NCBI GenBank assembly: GCA_003154555.1
Contig: PMDT01000028.1
Location: 7,288-13,781 of the forward strand
Direction: 5' to 3'
Origin: Spirochaetaceae bacterium
GTDB taxonomy: Bacteria > Spirochaetota > Spirochaetia > SZUA-6 > Fen-1364
DNA: 6,494 bases
Part shown: piece after piece, positions 1-5,846 of the stretch
Layout: every line of letters begins with the position of its first letter
How positions within the stretch are numbered: position 1 is the stretch's first letter
Translations under genes and position numbers: made by a program
Notes under the pieces: model-generated
What the model saw: only the letters and a program-made list of their open reading frames with translations
Told to the model about the DNA's origin: nothing
The model's database searches: none

Positions 1-39
1 TGCCGCGGTCCCTGGAGTAAAAGCATAGCCAAAGGCCTT

Positions 40-1515
40 TCATCCGACAAGGGTAAAGACAGCGAGCCCGACGAACAGCACTGCGAGGGCAAGTTTCACC
101 TTTCCCATGTGCTTCTGGAACACGGTGGTGATCCGGGCGGAGCTCACCCCGAAATAGCTGCCCGCGAAGACCACCAGGAGGGGCAGGATGAAGCAGAGAT
201 TGTAGAGGGCAAGGAGAAGCAGGGCGGAAAGCCGGTGCGCGGAGCGCGCGAAGTAGGCAAGGGTGGGCAGGTAGACCTGCCCGGTGCACGCGAACTCGAA
301 TATGGACACCAGGAAGCCCATGACCACGGAGCTTCCCGCCAGCGCCGCGGTCCGGACCCCGCCGCGGATGGATGAATGGATGCGCTTTTTGAAAGCCGAG
401 GGAAGCTGGAGGAGCATCTCCGTGGGATGACCCGCGCGGATGCGGGTGTAGTCGTAAACGGACAGGCCCGCAAAGACGACGAGCACGGCGACAAGGACCC
501 ACCGGAGAATCAGGGAAACGACGGGGACCCCGTTGGCGACCCGCAAGGCCGTAAAGAACCCCAGGCCAATGAGGAAATAGGTGAGGAATACCGCCGCTGA
601 GAAGATTGCACCTATCAGGAGCACCTCGCGTCTTCCCCTGCCCGCCAGGGCGAGCGATGCGAGGAGAAATATAAGCGTCGTGAAGGCGCACGGGTTGATG
701 CCGTCGATCAGCCCGGCGAAGAACACCGGCAGAATCGCAAGCTTGTCGGAGAGACCGACAGGGCCCGTCGCGGGCACGGCCGCGGCGCGCGGCTCACCTG
801 CCACGAGCGCCGCAAGCACCTCCGGGAGGCGCGCGCGGATCTCCTTGTCACCGACCAGCAGCGTATCCCCGGCAAGAAGGACCGGCACCTCGGTGAGCGC
901 GCGCCCGCGCGCCGCGGCCGCCGCATTGAGCTGCTCGAACACCACGGGATCCAGCAGGTCCTTTTTCTCCACGACGATGTCGCGGCCGAGCGTCCGTGAC
1001 AGCCGGGGAATCTCGGTGGAGAGAAACTCCTCGCAGCTTCGGCAGCCCGGCGTGTAGAAATAGCTGACGATGAGGCGTCCCGCGGCGTCCGTGCCCGGCG
1101 CCGCCGCGCCTGTCGCGGGAAGCGCGCGCTCCTGGCGGACGGTGCCGTAGATCATGTAGGAGATCTGCTTTGCATCGGCGCGATCGGTGGTGATGATGAA
1201 GCCGCGCCGGATATTGCCCGTGTCATCCTTGGAATCGTAATGGAGCATGAATGTCGCCTGTCCAGCGGCAGCGACCTGCTGCGTCCCCTTGTCCACCGTG
1301 AGGCAGTCGCAGGTCGGCACGAATGTCACGCTGAGCGGGCGGGCCTCGTCGTTTGTCACCGTGACGGCCAGTGAGATCTTCTCACCCTGGCGCACCCAGC
1401 CGAATCTCCATTCGGGCGGCGTCATGACCAGGCGCGGGGTCGTCGCGGCGAACATCGCCGAAGTGCCGAGGCAGAATGAGAGCATGGCCGCTGCAAGAAA
1501 TCGGCGGAATTGCAT
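40..1515 (-). CDS. DsbD-like thiol-redox membrane protein: DUF1573 + thioredoxin-like + CcdA-type domains
   Basis: The 491-residue product probably carries reducing equivalents from cytoplasmic thioredoxin across the inner membrane to periplasmic targets, as DsbD/CcdA proteins do. A signal peptide covers about residues 1-23 (basic start, hydrophobic core, small residues before ATTPR). A DUF1573 Ig-like domain follows (about 28-127) with its TCDC motif (Cys69, Cys71). A thioredoxin-like domain (about 146-240) has a CRSC active site (Cys158, Cys161) and a likely cis-proline in EVPVLL (Pro211). Six hydrophobic segments (about 258-490) include NPCAF (Cys276) and FACTGQ (Cys410), the positions of the membrane redox cysteine pair in CcdA/DsbD. 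The module order differs from classical DsbD, where thioredoxin is C-terminal. The ATG start gives a good signal peptide, but no Shine-Dalgarno is visible before it. It lies 42 bases after the upstream membrane-protein gene and is probably cotranscribed with it. The redox module is clear; the substrate is unknown. Confidence 0.9.
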   Translation of the reverse strand: MQFRRFLAAAMLSFCLGTSAMFAATTPRLVMTPPEWRFGWVRQGEKISLAVTVTNDEARPLSVTFVPTCDCLTVDKGTQQVAAAGQATFMLHYDSKDDTGNIRRGFIITTDRADAKQISYMIYGTVRQERALPATGAAAPGTDAAGRLIVSYFYTPGCRSCEEFLSTEIPRLSRTLGRDIVVEKKDLLDPVVFEQLNAAAAARGRALTEVPVLLAGDTLLVGDKEIRARLPEVLAALVAGEPRAAAVPATGPVGLSDKLAILPVFFAGLIDGINPCAFTTLIFLLASLALAGRGRREVLLIGAIFSAAVFLTYFLIGLGFFTALRVANGVPVVSLILRWVLVAVLVVFAGLSVYDYTRIRAGHPTEMLLQLPSAFKKRIHSSIRGGVRTAALAGSSVVMGFLVSIFEFACTGQVYLPTLAYFARSAHRLSALLLLALYNLCFILPLLVVFAGSYFGVSSARITTVFQKHMGKVKLALAVLFVGLAVFTLVG

Positions 1516-1521
1516 GGTCAG

Positions 1522-1546
1522 GCCCGTGCGGTTCCGGGGAACGGGC
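1522..1546 (-). promoter_or_regulatory. Stem-loop just upstream of the redox-protein start
   Basis: Perfect 6-base arms GCCCGT and ACGGGC (1522-1527 and 1541-1546) enclose 13 bases, which themselves contain a competing GTTCC/GGAAC pairing (1531-1535 and 1538-1542). In the leftward mRNA the hairpin ends 6 bases before the ATG at 1515, where a ribosome binding site would normally lie and none is visible. It could modulate translation or stability of the second operon gene, or be chance in GC-rich DNA. There is no U-run, so it is not an intrinsic terminator. Confidence 0.3.
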
Positions 1547-1557
1547 AGGCGGACAAC

Positions 1558-2088
1558 CTAGTGATAGTCGTCCACCTCCGTCTCCGTATACTGCGGCAGG
1601 GTCTCGGCCGGCGGTGTCGGTGGCGTTTCTTCATTTTTCCAGGCGACGAGAATGCCCATGCAGAGGAGATCCAGCAGGAATACCGCAAAGAGCACCGCTC
1701 CCTGGGTGACAGCGACCGGACCGACGGCGAAAACCTCCCGGGAGGACGCGACCCGCAGGGAGCCGGCCATGAGAAGGAGGAGAAATGAAAAGACGCTCAT
1801 GAGCTTGCCCAGGCGCAGGAAACCAATGAGCGCTTCGTAGCGCACGGGAAAAAGCGCGAGCATGCCGTCGCCGACGGCGATGAGGAGGTTGCCCGACCCC
1901 ACAAAGAGAAGCCACGTGTAGACCCAGGGGCCCGCACCGGCGGCATCCTGCAGCGTGGCCACAAAGAGGAGGAGAACGAGAAAAAAGCGCACGAGCTCCC
2001 AGAGGGAGCAGGCAAAAAGGAGGCCGCGCCGTGTGGACATCACGGGTGAGTGTAGCGGGGGTGCAAAAGCGTGGTCAAGGGACCGCAT
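1558..2088 (-). CDS. Unrecognised four-helix membrane protein
   Basis: I do not recognise the family of this 176-residue protein. Four hydrophobic stretches are visible, at about residues 28-47, 55-80, 88-111 and 123-150. A short hydrophilic, proline- and acid-rich tail follows (about 151-176, ending EVDDYH). Charged residues just before the first helix (STRR) suggest a cytoplasmic N-terminus and hence a cytoplasmic tail. No cysteine pair, metal site or enzyme motif is evident. I chose ATG 2088 because GGAGG sits 8 bases upstream on the minus strand. An internal ATG at 2040 (160 residues) starts nearer the first helix but has no ribosome binding site. The open frame continues further, to 2340, but that would run into the divergent protease gene and is unlikely to be translated. 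It is the first gene of a probable two-gene operon with the downstream redox protein, so a partner or substrate role is possible; that is inference. Confidence 0.75.
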   Translation of the reverse strand: MRSLDHAFAPPLHSPVMSTRRGLLFACSLWELVRFFLVLLLFVATLQDAAGAGPWVYTWLLFVGSGNLLIAVGDGMLALFPVRYEALIGFLRLGKLMSVFSFLLLLMAGSLRVASSREVFAVGPVAVTQGAVLFAVFLLDLLCMGILVAWKNEETPPTPPAETLPQYTETEVDDYH

Positions 2089-2096
2089 GATCGGCG

Positions 2097-2109
2097 CCTC
2101 CGCGGGAGG
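2097..2109 (-). promoter_or_regulatory. Shine-Dalgarno sequestering hairpin before the membrane-protein gene
   Basis: Read leftward, CCTCC is followed by CGC and then GGAGG, a perfect 5-base GC-rich stem with a 3-base loop. The GGAGG arm (2101-2097) is the Shine-Dalgarno that selects the ATG at 2088, so in the mRNA the ribosome site can pair with its own complement. This may damp or control translation of the operon's first gene. A TACACT sequence a little upstream (2119-2114) could be the -10 of the leftward promoter, but I see no convincing -35. Confidence 0.4.
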
Positions 2110-2121
2110 AAAAAGTGTACA

Positions 2122-2150
2122 TTGAACCGATGGCGCCCGCATGCTATGGT
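2122..2150 (+). promoter_or_regulatory. Candidate sigma-70-type promoter for the ctpA-rsmE operon
   Basis: TTGAAC (2122-2127) and TATGGT (2145-2150) are separated by 17 bases; each matches the consensus at 4 of 6 positions. It lies in the 79-base divergent gap and is the best rightward candidate there. Transcription would start near 2157, giving a leader of only about 11 bases with the Shine-Dalgarno at its very 5' end, which lowers confidence. Confidence 0.35.
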
Positions 2151-2167
2151 GCCTCGGGGAGAAGCGC

Positions 2168-3577
2168 ATGAGACCGATCGGCTCGAAAGAGCGTGTCGTC
2201 TGGACTGTTGTCACCGCGGTGCTGCTTGCCGGCCTCGCCTTCTTCGCCCTTTCGCCGCGGCTGCTCGCCGGGAGCGCGGAGGACGAGACGCAGGCGTATC
2301 TGGCGACGATCGGGCAGATATTCAGAGAAATTCGCGACAACTACGTCGACGCCGACAAGGCGCAGCCCAAGGCCCTCTACGAAGGGGCTCTCACCGGCAT
2401 GTTCAACGCGCTGGGCGACCAGAACTCGCGCTTCATGGCGGCGAAGGACTGGGAATCCCTCAGCGACACCGTCAACGGATCGTTCGGCGGCGTGGGTCTT
2501 GCCATCACGAAGCTCGAAAAGGTGGGCGCCCAGGTGACCACCGCATTCGAGGGCACACCCGCCTTCAAGGCCGGCATCACCGCCGGGGACGTGATCATCA
2601 AGGTGAATGGCGACTCCATGGCGGACATCTCGCTCAACGACATCACCGCCCGGCTGCGCGGGGAGCCGAAGACCACGGTGATGGTCACCGTGAAGCGGGG
2701 CGAGCACATCCAGTTCGACGCCACCCTCACGCGCGACATCATCGAGCTTCCCGTCGTGGTCCACGCCATGATCGACGGCACGATCGGCTACATGCGCATC
2801 ACGCAGTTCACCCCGCAGGCGCCGGAGCGCGCCCGCGACGCCATCCGCGCTTTCCAGGCGGCCGGCTACACGTCGCTGATCCTCGACCTGCGGCAGAATC
2901 CCGGCGGCGTCCTGGACGCGGGCGTGGAAGTGGCGAACCTCTTCATCAACCAGGGTCTTATCGTCCAGAGGAAAAACGAGCGCGTCGCCGCGGAGAACAT
3001 CATCTACAACGCGAGGCAGAATCGCATGCTCGTGGATCCCAGGATCCCGGTCGTCGTGCTCGTGGACGGCGGCTCGGCCTCCGCATCGGAGATCGTGGCG
3101 GGCGCGCTGCGCGACTACCACCGCGCCTCGCTGTTCGGCGTGAAGACCTACGGCAAGGGATCGGTGCAGACCGTCCAGCCGCTGGGTGACGGCGGTTTCC
3201 GGCTCACCACCTCGCGCTACTACCTGCCCTCGGGGGTCACGATCGACAAGGTGGGAATCCTCCCGGACCGCGAAATCAAGGAGCCCGACCTGACAGACGC
3301 CGAGCAGAAATCGCTGAACGACCTGCTCAACGGCACGCTTATCAAGGATTTCGTGAAGGCGACGCCCCAGCCCACCGATGACCAGGTGACGCAATTCGTG
3401 GCATCGCTCCATGCAAAGGGCATCCTGCTGAGCGACCGCTACCTGCGCCGGCTCGTGCGCGACCAGGTGGAGGCCCTGGTGAACACGCCGCCGGCCTATG
3501 ACCTGGACTTCGATACCGTCCTGCAGGCGGCGGTCAAGGCGCTCCAGAATCACGAGATAACGACGCCGTCCCCGTAA
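2168..3577 (+). CDS. ctpA: S41-family C-terminal processing peptidase (CtpA/Prc type)
   Basis: This 469-residue serine protease of family S41 should cleave exposed C-terminal tails of envelope proteins on the periplasmic side. An uncleaved or signal-anchor helix spans about residues 9-31. An N-terminal helical region follows (about 40-100), then a PDZ domain (about 103-190, opening GSFGGVGLAI, with a hydrophobic binding loop). The protease core (about 190-370) carries LRQNPGG (241-247) and GGSASASEI (301-309). By spacing to the CtpB/Prc catalytic sites, the triad is Ser305, Lys330 (in GKGSVQ) and Gln334, so the enzyme looks intact. The C-terminal helical tail (about 375-469) is of normal length. 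I chose ATG 2168 because GGGGAGAAG lies just upstream (core GGAG, 6-base spacer); an ATG at 2141 is in frame but lacks such a site. It is first in a rightward operon, with rsmE following after 33 bases. Confidence 0.93.
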   Translation: MRPIGSKERVVWTVVTAVLLAGLAFFALSPRLLAGSAEDETQAYLATIGQIFREIRDNYVDADKAQPKALYEGALTGMFNALGDQNSRFMAAKDWESLSDTVNGSFGGVGLAITKLEKVGAQVTTAFEGTPAFKAGITAGDVIIKVNGDSMADISLNDITARLRGEPKTTVMVTVKRGEHIQFDATLTRDIIELPVVVHAMIDGTIGYMRITQFTPQAPERARDAIRAFQAAGYTSLILDLRQNPGGVLDAGVEVANLFINQGLIVQRKNERVAAENIIYNARQNRMLVDPRIPVVVLVDGGSASASEIVAGALRDYHRASLFGVKTYGKGSVQTVQPLGDGGFRLTTSRYYLPSGVTIDKVGILPDREIKEPDLTDAEQKSLNDLLNGTLIKDFVKATPQPTDDQVTQFVASLHAKGILLSDRYLRRLVRDQVEALVNTPPAYDLDFDTVLQAAVKALQNHEITTPSP

Positions 3578-3610
3578 GGATCGCCACGGCCCTCGAAAGG
3601 AGGCGCTGCG

Positions 3611-4387
3611 ATGAAACAGTTCCTCCTGCCCGGTCGGTATGCCGGGGAAGAGAGGCTCACGCTCACCGGCGGAGATTTCCGCCACCTCATCGTTGTCCGG
3701 CGGCTCGGCCCGGGGGATGAGTTGCCTGCGCGCGACCCCGCGGGTGCCACATGGCTCATGCGGATCGTCAGCGTCGGCGCGCAGGAGTGCGGCGTCACGC
3801 TCACGCCGGTTCCCGACGCCGGCTCGGAAGGTGGGGAGAAGAGGCGTGGGCCGGGAACGCGGATCATCCTCCTGCAGTGCTTGCCAAAGGGACGCAAAAT
3901 CGATCTCATTGTCCGACAGGCGACAGAGGCAGGTGTGGCCCGGATCGTTCCGCTTGAAAGCGAGCATTCAGTCGTACGCGCGGGCAACCGGGACGGCAGG
4001 GCGGAGCGGCTCGTGCGGATTGCCCGGGAGGCCGTCCAGCAGAGCGGCACCCCGACGACGCCGGTGATTGACGAGCCGCGAAGCCTCAGCTCCCTCTTGC
4101 AGAGCGGGCAGGACTGGGGAACGGCACTCGTGTTCCACGAGAAGCCCGTGGACGGCAGGAGCCTGCATCATCTGCTTGCGGGACGGCCCGCGACGGTGAG
4201 CGTACTGATCGGTCCGGAAGGCGGCCTGTCGGATACCGAGCTCGCCCTGGCGACCGGCGCGGGATTCCAGACGGTGCATTTCGACACCGGCATATTGCGC
4301 GTGGAAACCGCCGCGACATTTGCGCTCGGGGCGGTCATGATGATTCTTCAGGAGAGAGACGCGTGGAGACCGGCACAAGCGGAGTGA
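3611..4387 (+). CDS. rsmE: 16S rRNA (uracil-1498-N3)-methyltransferase RsmE
   Basis: RsmE uses S-adenosylmethionine to methylate N3 of U1498 in helix 44 of 16S rRNA, in the cytoplasm. The 258-residue length is usual. An N-terminal PUA-like RNA-binding domain spans about residues 1-72 (FRHLIVVRRL at 23-32). A SPOUT knot domain follows (about 82-250) with KGRKIDLIVRQATEAGV (93-109), IGPEGG (200-205) and GILRVETA (227-234), the family signatures around the cofactor-binding knot. Two usually conserved spots differ: the common ERS reads EHS (118-120), and the common EQS reads QQS (143-145). The core knot motifs are intact, so activity is still likely. The start is secure: AAAGGAGG at 3596-3603 with a 7-base spacer. 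It sits inside the protease/glycosyltransferase operon and its end overlaps the next gene by 25 bases. Confidence 0.95.
   Translation: MKQFLLPGRYAGEERLTLTGGDFRHLIVVRRLGPGDELPARDPAGATWLMRIVSVGAQECGVTLTPVPDAGSEGGEKRRGPGTRIILLQCLPKGRKIDLIVRQATEAGVARIVPLESEHSVVRAGNRDGRAERLVRIAREAVQQSGTPTTPVIDEPRSLSSLLQSGQDWGTALVFHEKPVDGRSLHHLLAGRPATVSVLIGPEGGLSDTELALATGAGFQTVHFDTGILRVETAATFALGAVMMILQERDAWRPAQAE
4350..4355 (+). promoter_or_regulatory. Ribosome binding site deciding a GTG start inside rsmE
   Basis: AGGAGA lies 7 bases before the GTG at 4363, within the rsmE coding sequence. It favours that GTG over a second in-frame GTG at 4384, which overlaps the rsmE TGA as GTGA but has only a weak purine stretch upstream. 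Choosing the later start would remove just seven residues. Confidence 0.6.
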
Positions 4388-5115
4388 AAAGGATCAAGAT
4401 TCTCAACGTCCCCGTGGACAGCATCGGCGCGGATGCCACGCCGCAGGTCGTGGCGGAGCTCCTGGACAACGGGCAGCACAACCAGATCGTCTTCCTCTCC
4501 CTGCGGGGTCTCCTGCGGGCGCGTCACGACCCCGAGCTCATGCGCTGCCTGCGCGATGCGGCGCTCATCCTCCCCGTCTCCCTGCCCATCATCCAGGGAG
4601 CGCACTTCCTCAAGGCGGGCGATCTCACCCTCTTCAACCCTTTCGAATACATCATCCGCATCCTGAGCGTCATCGAAAAGGCAAAGGGCGCCGTCTATCT
4701 CCTGGGCGCGCGCAAGGAAGTCCTGGAAATCGCGGAAGAGAATCTCAAGGGATCCTTCCACGGAATCCGGGTCGTCGGACGCTTCTACGGGTTTTTCCCG
4801 CGGGGCGTGGAAGGGGACATCGTGATGGCGGTGAAGAAATCATCGCCCTCCATGGTCCTCGTGGGAACCGGCGTCCCGGGGCGCGACAAGTGGATCCTCA
4901 AGCACCGCAAGGAGCTCAATCCCGGAATCTCGCTGTACGCGGGGAACTGTTTCGAGATTTTCGCCGGCCGGGAGAAGCAGACATCGAAGAAGCTGCACGC
5001 CGCCGGCCTCGGCGCACTTTCCGGCATCGGCCGCAAGCCCTGGAGACTTGCCGCCATCTTCCCCTATTTCTACTATCTCGTACTGCTGCTCGTCACGCGG
5101 ATCTTCAAGCTGTAG
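4363..5115 (+). CDS. Divergent WecG/TagA/CpsF-family (GT26) protein
   Basis: Family members transfer a sugar, such as ManNAc, to an undecaprenyl-linked sugar at the inner face of the membrane during glycan synthesis. The 250-residue length and overall pattern fit. An ARHDPELMRCLRDAALILP segment (53-71) matches the usual ARKDP..L...L..ADLVLP block. VYLLGARKEVLEIAEENL follows at 111-128, then VLVGTGVPGRDKWI (165-178, usual G.P.QE.W), CFEIFAGREK (196-205, usual FDFLAG), and a C-terminal hydrophobic segment (229-247) likely to contact the membrane. Conserved active-site residues look substituted: the TxN near residue 44 reads FLS, and the PDG near residue 71 reads PVS, losing the Asp. The protein may use another mechanism, serve a non-catalytic role, or belong to a divergent subfamily. 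It overlaps rsmE by 25 bases and ends the operon. Family membership is fairly secure; activity is not. Confidence 0.82.
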   Translation: METGTSGVKRIKILNVPVDSIGADATPQVVAELLDNGQHNQIVFLSLRGLLRARHDPELMRCLRDAALILPVSLPIIQGAHFLKAGDLTLFNPFEYIIRILSVIEKAKGAVYLLGARKEVLEIAEENLKGSFHGIRVVGRFYGFFPRGVEGDIVMAVKKSSPSMVLVGTGVPGRDKWILKHRKELNPGISLYAGNCFEIFAGREKQTSKKLHAAGLGALSGIGRKPWRLAAIFPYFYYLVLLLVTRIFKL

Positions 5116-5119
5116 CGCG

Positions 5120-5159
5120 GCCACGGTAGCTTGCACGGTACGCCGTGCAGTTCCGTGGC
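5120..5159. terminator. Two-tier hairpin after the GT26-like gene, possible terminator
   Basis: Outer arms GCCACGG (5120-5126) and CCGTGGC (5153-5159) flank an inner perfect stem GCACGG (5133-5138) and CCGTGC (5143-5148) closed by the tetraloop TACG. An internal loop of 6 and 4 bases separates the tiers. It begins 5 bases after the stop codon of the plus-strand operon, the position of a terminator, but only ATTT follows rather than a full T-run. It may stop transcription weakly, protect the mRNA 3' end, or act with the neighbouring hairpin. Confidence 0.45.
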
Positions 5160-5160
5160 A

Positions 5161-5199
5161 TTTGCGGCCACGCGGGGCGGCCCCGCGCCTGGTCGCAAA
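5161..5199. terminator. Long GC-rich hairpin between convergent genes
   Basis: Outer arms at 5161-5170 and 5190-5199 pair over 10 bases with one G-T wobble; inner arms CGCGGGG (5171-5177) and CCCCGCG (5181-5187) pair over 7 with a CGG loop and a two-base bulge. About 17 pairs form in total. On the plus strand it is followed by an A-run (5197-5203), on the minus strand by AAATG, so neither strand shows the U-run of a classical intrinsic terminator. Position suggests bidirectional termination or transcript protection; that is inference. Confidence 0.45.
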
Positions 5200-5303
5200 A
5201 AAATCGGAGCCGGCGACTGTATAAAAGGGAATCAGAAATTGATTACACCCACCATTGCCTGAAACAAAGCGGCCCTGAAGCTCCGCGCGGCCACACGCCG
5301 CTC

Positions 5304-5753
5304 TTAGAGCCGTGACAGCGTCAGCCGATCGTAGAGCCCTTTGAATCCGGTCTTGAGCCGCGCGGCGAGCCTGTGTCCGACAGCGCGCCGCAGACCCGGG
5401 ATGAGCAGGAGCAGGCCCGCGCAATCCGTGATGAAGCCGGGTGTGATGAGGAGTAGTGCCGCGGCGGCGAAGCCGACAAAATCGGCGATCTCCCGACCCG
5501 GCCAGGCACCGGCCGCCACGCGCTCGCGCAGCCGCGCCTCGGTGCGCCGGGCCTGCGAAAGGGCGACGAATCCCCCGACAAGACCGACGACCACCGCAAT
5601 GACGAGCACGAGGTAGTTGCCAATCACGTTCCCCAGGAAGACGAACAGGAAGATCTCGGCAAGGGGGACGAGGGAAAAAAGCAGGAGGACGAAAATCGTC
5701 CTGAACAGAAAATCCCTGTCACGGAGCCTGAGCAGCACGCGCGTTATGGTCAT
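5304..5753 (-). CDS. fxsA: FxsA-family inner-membrane protein
   Basis: FxsA is a small cytoplasmic-membrane protein; in E. coli, overproduction relieves exclusion of phage T7 by the F plasmid, but its normal job is unknown. The 149-residue product shows the family pattern. PLAEIFLF (30-37) opens the conserved first region, followed by GNVIGNYLVLVIAVVVGLVGG (41-61). A charged loop with RE...GAWPGREIADF (77-92) follows, then LLLITPGFITDCAGLLLLIPGLR (100-122), which matches the hallmark PGF.TD..G.LLL.P..R. Hydrophobic helices fall at about 17-40, 43-65 and 93-118, with a basic C-terminal tail. I chose ATG 5753 because the family match begins just after it. The open frame extends to 5870 but the extra 39 residues are basic and low-complexity and run into the upstream small gene. 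No Shine-Dalgarno precedes 5753; a promoter-like pair ends 8 bases before it, hinting at a leaderless mRNA. Confidence 0.9.
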   Translation of the reverse strand: MTITRVLLRLRDRDFLFRTIFVLLLFSLVPLAEIFLFVFLGNVIGNYLVLVIAVVVGLVGGFVALSQARRTEARLRERVAAGAWPGREIADFVGFAAAALLLITPGFITDCAGLLLLIPGLRRAVGHRLAARLKTGFKGLYDRLTLSRL

Positions 5754-5761
5754 GGGTTTCG

Positions 5762-5791
5762 AGTGTACCAGTGCTGTGCCGCCCCTGCCAA
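5762..5791 (-). promoter_or_regulatory. Candidate fxsA promoter with near-zero leader
   Basis: Read leftward, TTGGCA (5791-5786, 5 of 6 consensus matches) and TACACT (5767-5762, 4 of 6) are 18 bases apart. Transcription would begin near 5755, about two bases before the fxsA ATG at 5753. Together with the missing ribosome binding site this suggests leaderless translation, or a chance match with fxsA read from the upstream gene. Confidence 0.4.
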
Positions 5792-5825
5792 CCGTCCTCG
5801 GGGCGCGCCGCGCCTGTGCGGCGTG

Positions 5826-5846
5826 CGTTCGCGTCTCAGGCGAACG
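5826..5846 (-). repeat. Stem-loop spanning the stop codon of the small gene
   Basis: Perfect 7-base arms CGTTCGC (5826-5832) and GCGAACG (5840-5846) enclose a 7-base loop that contains the TGA stop (5838-5836) of the 60-residue gene. No U-run follows on the minus strand, so it is not a standard terminator. It could stabilise the 3' end of a short transcript or partly separate the gene from fxsA. Confidence 0.35.

Larger units (their letters stand above)
5116..5303. other. Convergent intergenic region with hairpins; no gene seen
   Basis: This 188-base gap lies between the ends of the GT26-like gene and fxsA. It contains two large GC-rich inverted repeats (5120-5159 and 5161-5199), an AT-richer patch and a smaller one (AATCA at 5230-5234 paired with TGATT at 5240-5244, loop GAAAT). 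The 10-base word GCGCGGCCAC occurs at both ends (5115-5124 and 5285-5294), with GCGGCCAC again at 5164-5171 except for its final base context. No reading frame here looks coding. Confidence 0.6.

Noticed and set aside
1..39. Possible terminator after the redox-protein gene (AAAGGCCTTT palindrome and a TTTT stretch)
   Set aside because: The palindrome has no room for a loop, the alternative GCC/GGC stem is only 3 bases, and the T-run is several bases away; too weak to call.
2089..2340. N-terminal extension of the 176-residue membrane protein to 260 residues
   Set aside because: It would overlap the ctpA start and the divergent promoter region, while ATG 2088 has a good GGAGG 8 bases upstream.
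2071..3189. Plus-strand 372-codon frame overlapping ctpA
   Set aside because: It is an Arg/His-rich frame shift shadow of ctpA, whose own frame carries the full S41 motifs.
2144..3967. Very long minus-strand open frame (607 codons) opposite ctpA and rsmE
   Set aside because: It is antisense to two clearly recognised genes, its translation is rich in His, Arg, Gly and Asp without any domain, and GC-rich coding DNA commonly leaves such frames open.
5220..5244. TATAAA and a small inverted repeat as a possible promoter for an unseen gene
   Set aside because: There is no matching -35 at a suitable distance and no plausible coding frame downstream before fxsA's end.
4840..5424. Minus-strand 194-codon frame crossing the convergent intergenic region
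   Set aside because: It runs antisense to the GT26-like gene and overlaps fxsA in another frame; composition is Arg/Ala/Gly-rich and it would have to span both hairpins.
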